From positions 620,001-684,000 of the forward strand of contig NZ_PTJC01000006.1 of NCBI RefSeq assembly GCF_002934605.1: 64,000 nucleotides of DNA, read 5' to 3'. Both the position numbers and the translations under genes were made by a program. Source of the stretch: Neolewinella xylanilytica (lineage in GTDB: Bacteria > Bacteroidota > Bacteroidia > Chitinophagales > Saprospiraceae). The notes under the pieces are model-generated. The model was given only the letters and a program-made list of their open reading frames with translations, had not been told where the DNA came from and did not search any database. This document shows positions 33,209 to 42,767 of this stretch, one piece after another (position 1 is the stretch's first letter; every line of letters starts with the position of its first letter).

Positions 33209-34966
33209 CTACCGGATCAGGTGGACCGTCCCCGTCAGCTGCCGGGCGAATTTTCCCACCGGCGTGTACTGTAAGTTATAGACGTACGTTCCGATCGGCA
33301 CACCACGGCCATCGACCGTGCCGTCCCACCCGGCGGTAGGATCCTCGGATTCGAAAACCAGTGCCCCCCATCGGTTAAAGATGCGTAGTTGGTAGGCTTC
33401 CAGCCCCGCCGGGGTATTAAAGAAGGGACGAAACGCCCGGTTGGCATCCTGCAGGGCGTCGGGAGAAAACACGTTCGGAAAGTAAATCTCAACCGCTTCT
33501 ACGACGCACTGGACGTTCGACAGGAAGGTGTAGGTCGTATCCGCCGCAGGTGGCGTATAGTTGGCCTGAATCCGGTAGCAAAGCTGACCCGGATCGGGAA
33601 GGGGATCGGTATAGGTCAGGCCCGGGATACCGGTTGCCAATTCCGTGGTGGTCGAATCATCATTGATGCGGAGGACCGTGTAGAAGACCGCACCGGGGAG
33701 ATCGTGCGGTGGCGTCCAATTTAAAGTCGTTTCGCCGCTGGCATCATTTTGCACCTCTAACCACACGGGACTGGCGTAGTTAGTGGTGGCGGTACGGCCA
33801 CAGCTATCGGTGAGTACGAACCGAAGTGAGTTGCCTGGCGTGATCGGGACAGCGCCGTCCGTTATCAGCTCTTCCCCGGGGAAAAGCGCCACGCCGGGGC
33901 TGTAGGAAGTGGTATCACCGGGTCCGGCCACTTCCAGTGCTACCGAATAGTTGTCCGCCTGCACCACGTCATCCTGGTAACCGAACCGTAGTTCGCCGTT
34001 GTCCTGAATCTCCGCGCCGAACAGGTCAAAATCGCGGACCGGCTGGGAAATGTTAGCCACCTGGCAGTAGACGACGGTTCGTTGACTGGGAGCTATCTCC
34101 GCGTAATTGATTTGAAAGTAGAAGCACAAGCTATCCCCGTCGTTCGCGGCTTCGTAGGTATAGAGCTGCGAAGTGTCCGTCACATCCTCTATCGTCCAGG
34201 AGTCGTGTAGGGTGTATCCTCCGCCATTGACGGAGACGAACAGGCTGACCGTATCGCCCTGCCGCGGACGAAATTCAGTGACCGTTAGCAGTTCTTGCTG
34301 GAGCGGGATAAGTTGAATTTCCGATTGGCACCCCACACCGCCCCGGCCTATCAGGTCAAAGGCGCTGATCGTGCCCTCGTTCAGCGGGCTGTCGTTGCCA
34401 CACGCGTCGAGGGCGGTGAGGCGGTAAGCTCGGCTGGTAAGTTCATCGGAAGGTACCCCGGTCACCGTGTAGACCGTATCCAGGCCTACGGTGTCGAGCG
34501 GAATAACCTGGTTGTCGGTAACGTCAAAAACGACGTACCGATTTACTTCCGGTGAGGGGGAGGGACGCCAGTGGATCTCCAGGTCACCGTCGACCACACT
34601 CACAAACTTGGGGGTAGGAGGTTGCGGTACAAAGTTGTCCAGCGTATCGCTGGTGCGTACGGTGGCGCCCGGACAATCGTATACGTACCGGAGAAAGTAA
34701 AACAGTTGCTCCCCGTTAGGATTCGGATCGAGGTATTCGGTCTGCGTGCTGTCGGGCAAAGAGACCAGCAGGGTGTACGGACCGTCGGGTGCCGCAGCGC
34801 GATAAATCTCGGTGGCAACGTAATTGCCGCAGTCGACCGAAACGTTCTCCCACGTCAGGATTTCCTGACCGGCTTCCGAGCGGGTGCAAAGGAAATCGGG
34901 CGCGGGTACCTGGGCGTGTACCGCAAATGCCGATAGCATAAGGAGGAGGGAAAAGAGGAAGCGCAA
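33209..34966 (-). CDS. T9SS cargo protein with type B sorting (gliding-motility C-terminal) domain
   Basis: The 585-residue protein starts with a signal peptide (MRFLFSLLLMLSAFAVHAQ). Its body consists of fibronectin-III-like repeats (for example WENVSVDCGNYVATEIYR and LNWTPPHDLPGAVFYTVLRI), rich in Asp, Thr and Gly. Residues about 505-585 are the gliding-motility-associated (CHU_C) type B sorting domain: FPNVFSPD, LRIFNRWGALVFES, GWDGTVDGRGVPIGTYVYNL, ending in TVHLIR. Such cargo is exported by the T9SS and often held at the cell surface by a PorP/SprF protein; a PorP/SprF gene is at 6.5 kb, not adjacent. It may act in adhesion or motility. Confidence 0.9.
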   Translation of the reverse strand: MRFLFSLLLMLSAFAVHAQVPAPDFLCTRSEAGQEILTWENVSVDCGNYVATEIYRAAAPDGPYTLLVSLPDSTQTEYLDPNPNGEQLFYFLRYVYDCPGATVRTSDTLDNFVPQPPTPKFVSVVDGDLEIHWRPSPSPEVNRYVVFDVTDNQVIPLDTVGLDTVYTVTGVPSDELTSRAYRLTALDACGNDSPLNEGTISAFDLIGRGGVGCQSEIQLIPLQQELLTVTEFRPRQGDTVSLFVSVNGGGYTLHDSWTIEDVTDTSQLYTYEAANDGDSLCFYFQINYAEIAPSQRTVVYCQVANISQPVRDFDLFGAEIQDNGELRFGYQDDVVQADNYSVALEVAGPGDTTSYSPGVALFPGEELITDGAVPITPGNSLRFVLTDSCGRTATTNYASPVWLEVQNDASGETTLNWTPPHDLPGAVFYTVLRINDDSTTTELATGIPGLTYTDPLPDPGQLCYRIQANYTPPAADTTYTFLSNVQCVVEAVEIYFPNVFSPDALQDANRAFRPFFNTPAGLEAYQLRIFNRWGALVFESEDPTAGWDGTVDGRGVPIGTYVYNLQYTPVGKFARQLTGTVHLIR

Positions 34967-35020
34967 GGGCGAATGGTGTCAGTTCATAGTAGCCCGTAAA
35001 CGCAGAAAGCGGTTCCGGGA

Positions 35021-37564
35021 TTACTCGAACCCCTCGTTCGCGTCATCATTCTCCGCTTCGTTGTCGTCCAACAGGGTAATCGGTCGGCGGAAGGCGGCTT
35101 CGAGGCGGTTGCGAATCCGGTCGCGTCGGTATGTACTGCGCCGAAAATCGGCCAGTACCGCCCGCTTGTCGGTTTCTACGCGATAATCTTCCAGTGGCCC
35201 TTCGATGGTGTAGTAGAGGTTGAAAAAGCCGTTCCGCGCCGGCAGGGGGTCGTAGCGATCGTCGTGGCGGGCAATTTTGTTGGCGATCACCTGGCCGGCG
35301 TTGACCCGTACGTAGTATTCCAGGTACTGATCGAAGGTGTGGCTTCCGCTGAGGGTCAGGTTGATGGCGCTGCTCTGGATGAACATGGCCGGGAGGTAAA
35401 TGGTCCGGTCGCGGATCTCCAAGTAATTCGCGAGGCGGGTGAAACGGACCCGCTCCAGATCGGCGGATTTCAGGGCGAATGCGAAGTTCTCCAGCAGGGG
35501 GAAGTCACGCAACTCCCCGTCCAGGATTTCCAGGCTACCGAGGGCGGTGAAGCGATCGTAGTCGAAGTCCCCGAGTTCGTCGTAGTAGAGGTCCAGTAAC
35601 AGATCGGCGTTCATCCGACCTTCGAGGTGCTCGTTCGTGAGCACGTCTTGGTCGAAGTTTTCCAGTTGGTAGAAAAAGGTGGGCGCGTCGATGCTGCTCG
35701 CCGTAAGCCTTATCGAGCTGTGGGTGCTGTCGCGGAAAAAGGTCGAGGCGTCGACTTTGAATTCTCCGTCCATGGCATCGGTGAGCCCCCGAATTTCCAG
35801 CTGTCCGCGGTAAAACTCCAATTGGCCCCGGAAGTCCTGTCCCTCCAGCCGGTCCCAGCTCCAGCGATCTACTTCGGCCGCGAAGCTGCCATCCAGTACG
35901 TCGGTCATGCGGGCCCGACGCGCGATGTCCCGGCGGGTCAGGCTATCGCGAACGGATGGGGTGCCGGCGTCCGTTTTCTCGGCTTCACTTCCGGTGAATA
36001 GGGCGAGGATGTCATCGATGGCGAAGGCGGTTCCCCGCAGGCTGGCAGTGAATTTCAGTGCGGCGTCCTTGGTATTGAGGCTGTCGGCAAGCAGGACGGG
36101 GAGGTAGTTGGTGGTTTCCCCGTTCAGGGTGAAGTCCGAGCGCTCGGTGGCTACCCGCAGGTTCTCCACCTTCAGGCGGTTGTCGGAGAGTTTTAGTATG
36201 CCGGTGGGTAAGGCCAGGGTGCGGTCGTTGAAGGTGAATTCGCCATCTTCGATTTGCAGAATGCCGACGGACGATACCCGGCTCATCCGCCGGGGTTCGA
36301 TCATGTCCGCGTACCGCCCCTGCAGGCGAAGATTGGTGAAGTAAACCATTCCCTCGGCTTCCAATTCCTGCTCTTCGGGTAGGAAGGCCGGGAGGGTCGC
36401 CAGCGGGAGGCTGCCGTCGGCGTAAAAATCAATGACGGGATCCTTCAGGTCCTCCAGATCGAACCGCATACGGAAGGGCTCGCCGCGGAAATTTCCGGAG
36501 AATTCCGGCACCGAGAAGGTTTGCACCCCACCCGTGGGCCCGTCGACGAAGGCGAAAGTGGCCCGGAATTCGATGTCGCTGGCGCCGATGCGTACCCGCG
36601 GACTTTCGATCCGGCCTTCGGAAAAGAGAAGTTCCCCATTGATGCGGGGGTAATCGCGTTGGGTCCATTCCCCGCTTACCGTGGCCGCCAGGGATAAGAG
36701 CCCGTCCGTTTCCAGGTCGGTCAGGCTGCCGGTGAGCGACGGGGGCAACAGGGAAACGATATCTTCCAGACTGCCGGCGGTGCTGGCTAGCCGCAAATTG
36801 CACGACAGTCCCTCCTCCGTGGGCCGTAGGCTGCCCGAAGCCGCTACGTCCAGGTCGCGGAGACTGATTTGTAGCGGGGAAAAGGTATAGGTCCCGGCGG
36901 CGTGATCGATGGTCGTGGTACCGGAAAGGCGGAGCGTCTCGGATTCGAAGTAGCGGGTATCCTCGTGGTCTACGTTGTCGATCCGTACGGAAGCGTCCGT
37001 TTGCAGGGTGTAGGTCTCGGCGCCAAAGTCGCCGTTGAAACGGCCATCCGTGATGGTAAATTCGGCATCAGTCCGGAGTTGTGCGTCCTCGTATCGTACC
37101 GTGACCTCGGTTAACCGGGCTTGGTTTACGGCAAAAGCCACGGACGTTGCTCCTGCGCCTTCGGCGCCCGCATTTCCCACCGGGGTATATCCCGTCAGCT
37201 GATAGTTGGTATTTCCATCTACGTCGGTTCGCAAGGTGAGCGTTCCCCGGTCCACTCGGAACCCCTCAATGCGGATCTTTCCGAACAGGCTGCCGAGGTC
37301 GAGCAGGCAGCCCAGGTGAGCCGCATCGAGGAGCGAGCCACCATCGCTGCCCTGTACGGTTACGTCCTGGAGATCGACCGAAAGTTGGGGGAAGGAACGG
37401 AGGAGGCTCAGGTCGTATGCGCCGACGGAGATCTCCGTGGGGTACCGGGCGTTGAGTGCCGCTACCACCCGGGATGCGATGGGCCCACCGAAAAACTGCA
37501 CGGCTACGAAGGGTAGCAGCAACAGGAGGACCACGATGAGAACTACGATTCGTAAAAAGCGCAT
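35021..37564 (-). CDS. AsmA-like membrane-anchored protein
   Basis: The 847-residue protein has one N-terminal membrane helix (MRFLRIVVLIVVLLLLLPFVAV) and a long periplasmic part made of repeating beta-strands. Early stretches such as GPIASRVVAALNARYPTEISVG and LSLLRSFPQLSVDLQDVTV are typical of AsmA/TamB-related bridge proteins, which are thought to move phospholipids between the membranes. A region around residues 530-570 (FTGSEAEKTDAG) is less regular. ATG 37564 is preferred over TTG/ATG starts further upstream because the membrane helix follows at once. It follows dapA by 19 bp on the same strand. Confidence 0.85.
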   Translation of the reverse strand: MRFLRIVVLIVVLLLLLPFVAVQFFGGPIASRVVAALNARYPTEISVGAYDLSLLRSFPQLSVDLQDVTVQGSDGGSLLDAAHLGCLLDLGSLFGKIRIEGFRVDRGTLTLRTDVDGNTNYQLTGYTPVGNAGAEGAGATSVAFAVNQARLTEVTVRYEDAQLRTDAEFTITDGRFNGDFGAETYTLQTDASVRIDNVDHEDTRYFESETLRLSGTTTIDHAAGTYTFSPLQISLRDLDVAASGSLRPTEEGLSCNLRLASTAGSLEDIVSLLPPSLTGSLTDLETDGLLSLAATVSGEWTQRDYPRINGELLFSEGRIESPRVRIGASDIEFRATFAFVDGPTGGVQTFSVPEFSGNFRGEPFRMRFDLEDLKDPVIDFYADGSLPLATLPAFLPEEQELEAEGMVYFTNLRLQGRYADMIEPRRMSRVSSVGILQIEDGEFTFNDRTLALPTGILKLSDNRLKVENLRVATERSDFTLNGETTNYLPVLLADSLNTKDAALKFTASLRGTAFAIDDILALFTGSEAEKTDAGTPSVRDSLTRRDIARRARMTDVLDGSFAAEVDRWSWDRLEGQDFRGQLEFYRGQLEIRGLTDAMDGEFKVDASTFFRDSTHSSIRLTASSIDAPTFFYQLENFDQDVLTNEHLEGRMNADLLLDLYYDELGDFDYDRFTALGSLEILDGELRDFPLLENFAFALKSADLERVRFTRLANYLEIRDRTIYLPAMFIQSSAINLTLSGSHTFDQYLEYYVRVNAGQVIANKIARHDDRYDPLPARNGFFNLYYTIEGPLEDYRVETDKRAVLADFRRSTYRRDRIRNRLEAAFRRPITLLDDNEAENDDANEGFE

Positions 37565-37583
37565 AGTGTCGGGATCGACCCGG

Positions 37584-38492
37584 CTAGCTAACGGCCACGC
37601 CGGGTACCGAAGATAGAACGGTACGGAGCTTTGCTGCATTGGGCGCGCTGAGCGGAACCAGGGGAACGCGCAGGAAATTTTCGCAGAGCCCCAGCGCCGA
37701 TACGGCAGCCTTAATGCCTACGGGGTTGCCCTCGCAGTAGAGTAGGGGGTGCACGTCCAGCATATCGAAGTTCAGTTGCCGGGCCGTGTGCACGTCATTG
37801 TCCAGGGCAGCCCGTACCATGCGGCTGAATGGGCCGGGCAGGGCATTGGCGATTACGCTGATGCCCCCGTGTCCGCCGACGGCGATCATGGCAGTGGCCA
37901 GCGGGTCGTCGCCGCAGAGCACGCCAAAGCGATCCGGGCGGTGGCGGAGGATTTCCGTGGCCTGCCCGAGGTTGCCACTGGCTTCCTTGACGGCGGCGAA
38001 GCGATCGCTGGATTCGGCGAGACGCAGGATGGTTTCCGGAAGCACGTTGCTACTGGTGCGGCCGGGTACGTTGTAGATGATTAGCGGGCGCGGAGCTACT
38101 TCGGCGATCCGCATAAAGTGCTGATAGATCCCCTCCTGCGGCGGTTTGCTGTAGGCCGGGCTGCTGGACATGATGCCCGCAACCCCGTCAAAATTGTATC
38201 CGGAGATGAATCCGGCTAGCCGTTCGGTGTAATTGCCGCCGAAGAAGCCGGCCACCACCGGTACGCGTTCGTCGACGTGGCGTAGGGTGAAGTCGAGCAC
38301 CTCCCGGCATTCCTGGGTGCTGAGGGTAATGGCCTCCCCGGTCGTGCCCAGACAGACGACGTAGTCGACGCCCCCCTCGATAACGTGATCGATAACCCTT
38401 CCGAGCGCGGGATAGTCGATGGATTTGTCCGCGCTGAAGGGAGTGATGAGGGCAACGCCGGTACCGCTGAAGGGGGGTAGGGGGCTATTCAT
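37584..38492 (-). CDS. dapA: 4-hydroxy-tetrahydrodipicolinate synthase
   Basis: The 302-residue protein has the TIM-barrel signatures of DapA: GTGVALITPF near the start, CLGTTGEAITLSTQE, the catalytic Tyr in IIYNVPGRT, and the Schiff-base Lys in FAAVKEASGN, followed by VLCGDDPLATAMI. It condenses pyruvate with aspartate semialdehyde, the first step towards lysine and diaminopimelate for peptidoglycan. ATG 38492 is selected (the longer frame would run into the upstream gene); it overlaps the DUF6913-like gene by eight bases, which indicates coupling. Confidence 0.95.
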   Translation of the reverse strand: MNSPLPPFSGTGVALITPFSADKSIDYPALGRVIDHVIEGGVDYVVCLGTTGEAITLSTQECREVLDFTLRHVDERVPVVAGFFGGNYTERLAGFISGYNFDGVAGIMSSSPAYSKPPQEGIYQHFMRIAEVAPRPLIIYNVPGRTSSNVLPETILRLAESSDRFAAVKEASGNLGQATEILRHRPDRFGVLCGDDPLATAMIAVGGHGGISVIANALPGPFSRMVRAALDNDVHTARQLNFDMLDVHPLLYCEGNPVGIKAAVSALGLCENFLRVPLVPLSAPNAAKLRTVLSSVPGVAVS

Positions 38493-39018
38493 TGATGAAG
38501 GTGAAAGTTTTTTCGATCCTGGCCAACTGGGCGTGTAAATCGTCGGGAACGGGGAAAAAGCGGAGGTGGTAAAGATTGTCCGCATCACTGTCCGGACCGA
38601 CTTTCAGTCCGGCGGGCGTAATCGCGGCGAGGTAATCCAGCACCGCGTGGGAGGGCGGCCCGAGGCGGATGAGTAGATCCGGATGGCTGCCCCGTAAATC
38701 TTCGGTGGTCTGGCCTTCGGGTACCCCGTACCAGTTCAGATCCTGTAACGTGACCGCCTTGAAGGAAAAGTTGGTGGCCCCTACTTCGTGGGTAAAGTAG
38801 CCGAATGCGGTCACCCGCCGTCCCTCCTTTCCGGGCGGCTTCCAGCTCTCGACCGCCTTGCGGTCCTCGGCGTTGTCGGCGGGAAACAGTACGGTAATGC
38901 GCTGGGCCGTCCGTAACTGGATGGGGCCGGCGGGGCCCGGGGATGTCGCGGCCCGTTCGCGTTCCTTCCGCAGCCGCCGCGCGAAGAGGCGGGCCTTTAT
39001 TTCTTCCAGGGGTGCCAT
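38485..39018 (-). CDS. Conserved Bacteroidota protein, DUF6913-like
   Basis: The 177-residue protein begins with a basic helical segment (RLFARRLRKERERAA), then a domain with LRTAQRITVLFPADNAEDRKAV, VTAFGYFTHEV and HPDLLIRLGPPSHAVLDYLA, ending in LHAQLARIEKTFTFINE. This pattern fits DUF6913, a phylum-restricted family of unknown function; I am moderately sure of the family. No signal peptide. It lies one base after accA and overlaps dapA, so it belongs to the same operon, in a place where this family is often met. Confidence 0.7.
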   Translation of the reverse strand: MAPLEEIKARLFARRLRKERERAATSPGPAGPIQLRTAQRITVLFPADNAEDRKAVESWKPPGKEGRRVTAFGYFTHEVGATNFSFKAVTLQDLNWYGVPEGQTTEDLRGSHPDLLIRLGPPSHAVLDYLAAITPAGLKVGPDSDADNLYHLRFFPVPDDLHAQLARIEKTFTFINE

Positions 39019-39019
39019 A

Positions 39020-39976
39020 CTAGCTGGCGTGGGTGACGGGGCCGATGCGGACGTACTTTTCGATCCGGTCTTCCACCATTTGCTCGATCGATTTCTCCTG
39101 GATGGCCGCGATCGCTTTCTTTAGCTGTCGCTTGAGGGTTTTGGCCATTTCCTCCGGAGCGTTATGCGCACCGCCCTGGGGTTCCTTGACGATCTCGTCT
39201 ACGATACCGAATCCTTTCATGTCCTCGGCGGTGAGTTTGAGTGCCTCGGCGGCCTTTTCCTTGTAATCCCAACTCCGCCAGAGGATGCTGCTGCAGCTTT
39301 CCGGCGAGATTACGGAGTACCAGGTATTCTCGAGCATCATCACGTGGTCGCCGAGCCCGATACCGATGGCGCCCCCGCTGGCTCCTTCTCCGATCACGGC
39401 ACAGACGACGGGCACCCGCAGTTGGGCCATCTCGAAGAGGTTACGGGCGATGGCCTCCGCTTGTCCGCGCTCTTCGGCCTCGATGCCGGGGTAGGCGCCG
39501 GGGGTATCGATCAGGGAGATGACCGGAAAGCCGAAGCGTTCGGCCAGCTTCATCAGGCGAAGTGCTTTGCGGTAGCCTTCGGGGTTGGCCATGCCGAAAT
39601 TACGGTACTGCCGCATCTTGGTGTTGACGCCTTTCTGGTGGCCGATGATCACCACGGTCTGCCCGTCGAGGCTGCCGATACCCCCCACGATGGCTTTATC
39701 GTCGCCGTAGCACCGGTCGCCGTGCAATTCCACGAACTTGCGGCACATTTGCTCGACGTAGTAGAGGGTGTAAGGCCGTTCGGGGTGACGGCTGAGCTGG
39801 ACGCGCTGCCAGCCCGTCAGGTTGCTGTATATATCGCGGCGGGTCTGTTTGATCCGGCCTTCCAACTCGTCGATGGTCGCCTGCATATCGACGACGCCGT
39901 CCGCACCGACCTCCTTTACTTTCTCCAGCTGTTCGTAGAGTTTTTCAAGGGGTTTTTCAAATTCCAGGAATACCAT
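39020..39976 (-). CDS. accA: Acetyl-CoA carboxylase carboxyltransferase subunit alpha
   Basis: The 318-residue protein is a full-length AccA: an N-terminal helical part ([20 protein letters not shown]), the region [14 protein letters not shown], the crotonase-type segment [22 protein letters not shown], and the oxyanion-hole glycine motif [17 protein letters not shown]. With AccD it moves the carboxyl group from biotin to acetyl-CoA, making malonyl-CoA for fatty acid synthesis in the cytosol. accD is outside the window; accB and accC are at 42.8-44.7 kb on the same strand. Confidence 0.96.
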   Translation of the reverse strand: MVFLEFEKPLEKLYEQLEKVKEVGADGVVDMQATIDELEGRIKQTRRDIYSNLTGWQRVQLSRHPERPYTLYYVEQMCRKFVELHGDRCYGDDKAIVGGIGSLDGQTVVIIGHQKGVNTKMRQYRNFGMANPEGYRKALRLMKLAERFGFPVISLIDTPGAYPGIEAEERGQAEAIARNLFEMAQLRVPVVCAVIGEGASGGAIGIGLGDHVMMLENTWYSVISPESCSSILWRSWDYKEKAAEALKLTAEDMKGFGIVDEIVKEPQGGAHNAPEEMAKTLKRQLKKAIAAIQEKSIEQMVEDRIEKYVRIGPVTHAS

Positions 39977-40024
39977 TTATAGTACTTTATACGGGTAGGC
40001 GTTTAGCGGGGAGCGGATGGCGTG

Positions 40025-40954
40025 CTAGCGGAGCTGGACCTTGGCCGAGCCTAGAAGCCCGACGTCCGTATAGATTTCCGCCCGGTAGAAGCCTTCCTTT
40101 AGCTTGTCGTCGAGGTCGTGGGTGAAGGTCAGGCGCTGGTTGCGCTCCACGTTCACGTCACGCCCTTCGAGGGCGATAATGTCTTTTTCCGCGCCGTTGA
40201 CGATGACCTTGGTCTGGACCGGATTCTCGCTAATAACCGGAGTGGCGGACTCGTCCGTCAAAACGAGGAAAATTGGGCGAACGCCCAGGTAATTCTCGGG
40301 AACGTCCGTCAGGTCGAAGCTGACCGCAATGCGGCGGGCCCGGCTGGCATTGGCGGTGGCGGAACCGTTTTTCCGGAGCAGGTCCACCTGCATGGCCGAG
40401 GCGCGGAAGGCGCCCAGGGTCATGCGCTCCAGGTCGGCCTCCATGCTGGCGTTCATCCGGCTCAGGTTCTCGTTTTGCTGAGTGGCTTCGTATACCTCCG
40501 TTTTTGCCGTCGAAAGGTCGCGGCGCAGGGTTACGTTGCTCTCCCGCAGCGTCTGGTTTTCTTCTTCCAGCTCGGTAATACTGGTTTCCAGCATAGTGCG
40601 AACGTTGATCAGGTCTTCGATCTGGAGCCGCATCTGGTAGGCGACGTTGTTGTCGTTTTCCCGGGAGCGCTGCGCCTGCCGCATATCGTAGAGGGCGCGT
40701 TTGGCCGTTTCCTGGGCTTCGGTGAGCTGCCCCTGCAGCTCGGCGTTTTCATCGCTAACCTCCGAAAACGCCGTCTCCAGACTGTCTACCGACTGCATCA
40801 GGTTGTCTCGCAGCACGGCGAGCTGATCAGCTTCCTCCGACTTCACGGTATAATTGGCTTCCAGTTTGCTCTTCGTGGTAAACCCCCAGATCAGGGCGCC
40901 AGCGAAAAGGAGCGCCAGCAGGATGGCGATGATGGTGATGGTACGTTTATTCAT
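40025..40954 (-). CDS. Membrane-anchored coiled-coil protein of unknown function
   Basis: The 309-residue protein has one N-terminal membrane helix (IIAILLALLFAGALIWGF), a long coiled coil (about residues 35-185; ELQGQLTEAQETAKRALYDM and ITELEEENQTLRESNVTLRR), and a C-terminal beta-rich domain (about 205-309) with IAVSFDLTDVPENYLGVRPIF and LKEGFYRAEIYTDVGLLGSA. No catalytic motif is seen. It may be a periplasmic scaffold. The family is known to me only as a conserved Bacteroidota hypothetical. A TAAATTTG element lies just upstream; accA follows 48 bp downstream. Confidence 0.75.
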   Translation of the reverse strand: MNKRTITIIAILLALLFAGALIWGFTTKSKLEANYTVKSEEADQLAVLRDNLMQSVDSLETAFSEVSDENAELQGQLTEAQETAKRALYDMRQAQRSRENDNNVAYQMRLQIEDLINVRTMLETSITELEEENQTLRESNVTLRRDLSTAKTEVYEATQQNENLSRMNASMEADLERMTLGAFRASAMQVDLLRKNGSATANASRARRIAVSFDLTDVPENYLGVRPIFLVLTDESATPVISENPVQTKVIVNGAEKDIIALEGRDVNVERNQRLTFTHDLDDKLKEGFYRAEIYTDVGLLGSAKVQLR

Positions 40955-40976
40955 GGGGCGGGACCTGTTGAAAACG

Positions 40977-40984
40977 CAAATTTA
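40977..40984 (-). promoter_or_regulatory. -7 promoter element of the coiled-coil protein gene
   Basis: TAAATTTG on the minus strand is a perfect TAnnTTTG match 22 bp before ATG 40954. It may serve the whole accA-dapA cluster. Confidence 0.55.
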
Positions 40985-41036
40985 CAATCATATTTCCGGT
41001 TTACGGGAAACGCGTCGGGATAGTGCCCCCCGAAGG

Positions 41037-42122
41037 CTAAATCCAGTGGCGGCTGCGAAACCATCCCAGCATGCCGAGAATCACGGAGATCATTACCCCC
41101 CAGAGGACGAAATAACCGTAGCGGGTGCCCAATTCCGGCATGTATTGCCAGTTCATACCGTACACCCCGACCAAAAAACTCAGCGGGATAAAAATAGTCG
41201 AGACGATCGTCAGGGTCTGCATCACGCTGTTCATCCGGAAGCTGATTTCGCTGACGTACAGATCATACAGGCCGTTGGTTACGTCGCGGTAAGTTTCCAC
41301 CAGGTCCGTTATCTGGATAACGTGATCCCGCAGGTCGGCCACGTACACCTGGGTGTCGGAGGAGATCAGTTTGCTCTCGGTGTCGCCGAAGCGGTTCATG
41401 AGCTCCCGCAGCGGGCTGATGCTTTTGCGTAGGGTCAGGAGGGCGAGGCGCAGGTCGTGGATCTTCGATTTGGTCGACATTTCGGGCGAGCGCATGATAA
41501 TGTCTTCCAACTTGTCCAGCTCGCCTTCGATCTGGTCGATAACGGTAAAATACTTGTCCACGATATTGTCGACCAGGGCGTAGGCGAGGTAGTCTGCCCC
41601 CCGGCTGCGAATCCGTCCGCTGGAAGTTTCCAATCGCTTGCGCACGCTATTGAACAGGTCGCCGGCATCTTCCTGAAAACTGAGCACGGTGCCTTCGGTC
41701 AGATAAATGGATACCTGCTCGATGCTGAGATCCCGCGTCGTGGAGTTGAAGGCGAAGGCTTTGACCACGATCAAGACGCCGCCCTCGAAAAGTTCCATTT
41801 TGGGTCGCTGCTGCACGTCGACTACGTCCTCCAGGGCTAGCGGGTGCATGCCGTGTTGTTTGCCTAGTCTTTCGATCAAGCCGATATCGTGGAGTCCGCG
41901 CACGTCGAACCACTGGGTCGCCCCTTCGGACCGCGGGTCCGGAATTTCATCCTGGCAGGTTTGCAGGTCGAAGAAGTCGCCGTGGTACTGCGTAAGGTGG
42001 ACGTGTACGTCATCCATGCTGCGCTGGCCGGTGTAGACCATGGTCCCGGGGGGCGCGCCGGCTTTTTTGCGCGGAGTAATGGCCTTTTCCTCCTTCGACC
42101 GGATGAGATTCGTGATACGCAT
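41037..42122 (-). CDS. corA: CorA family magnesium/cobalt transporter
   Basis: The 361-residue protein has the cytoplasmic alpha/beta funnel domain (ALEDVVDVQQRPKMELFEGG, VSIYLTEGTVLSFQED), the long stalk helix (KIHDLRLALLTLRKSISPLR), and two C-terminal membrane helices with the YGMN selectivity motif (LVGVYGMNWQYMPE) and the basic end WFRSRHWI. It forms a pentameric channel in the inner membrane. ATG 42122 is chosen because upstream in-frame sequence is arginine- and proline-rich without family similarity; TACCTTGC at 42153-42160 is a weak -7 candidate. Confidence 0.93.
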   Translation of the reverse strand: MRITNLIRSKEEKAITPRKKAGAPPGTMVYTGQRSMDDVHVHLTQYHGDFFDLQTCQDEIPDPRSEGATQWFDVRGLHDIGLIERLGKQHGMHPLALEDVVDVQQRPKMELFEGGVLIVVKAFAFNSTTRDLSIEQVSIYLTEGTVLSFQEDAGDLFNSVRKRLETSSGRIRSRGADYLAYALVDNIVDKYFTVIDQIEGELDKLEDIIMRSPEMSTKSKIHDLRLALLTLRKSISPLRELMNRFGDTESKLISSDTQVYVADLRDHVIQITDLVETYRDVTNGLYDLYVSEISFRMNSVMQTLTIVSTIFIPLSFLVGVYGMNWQYMPELGTRYGYFVLWGVMISVILGMLGWFRSRHWI

Positions 42123-42767
42123 GGACAACTTTTTGCGGCGGGGCGCAGGTGCAAGGTAATTACGGAAACGTAAGCACGCTGTCCGCCCCCCTTCCGCACC
42201 GGCGGATGGCCGCCAGGGGTAGGCCGTCGGGACGGGACATAGGTGGTCGCAAAGAGGGAGGGAATCCCACCCAAGCCGCCGCCGCACTGCCCCTCCCCGG
42301 TAACCACGCTACCACCCATGCCGGTAGGTTAAGCCTGCGACTTAACGAAGGCGATGGCCGGAGGAAGGAATACTTCGCCCACCCGCCGCTCGGTACCAGC
42401 TACCGGCGGGATGACGAAATCTATGTTGTAAACAGCTTGCAACGGTTCGGCCGGGGTCAAGGAGACGCCGGGCAGCCTACCCAGGCCAGCGGTGAATACG
42501 GGTAAGGACGGCCTCCGACTATTCAGAATCGCTACGTTTTGCGCAGCTCTATTCGGAAAGCAGATCGGTTCTTCGGTATGGACAATTCCGGGCGTCATCG
42601 CCGTGGGTTGGCGGATTCTGCCGGAAAGTCTAAACCCTGGCCGGACCGGGTAACGAACCCGACGAATATAGGGCAAATACCTTTAACAAACAAAATGTTT
42701 GTACTGAAAAAGTGGTCGTGGAATGGTTGTTCCGGATGCGGGAGCGCGGAAACCGTGGTCGCGTTTC
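42123..42767. other. Gap between corA and accC without recognisable genes
   Basis: About 645 bp. Open frames exist on both strands (the longest codes for about 118 residues), but none gives a coherent protein, a signal peptide or a family pattern. It must hold the corA promoter and the end of the accC transcript. I see no RNA gene or strong hairpin. Confidence 0.5.

Noticed and set aside
39164..39982. 272-codon open frame on the plus strand
   Set aside because: Antisense to accA, which has all its motifs.
42329..42676. 115-codon open frame on the minus strand between corA and accC
   Set aside because: No start context, signal peptide or recognisable family; rich in Pro and Arg.
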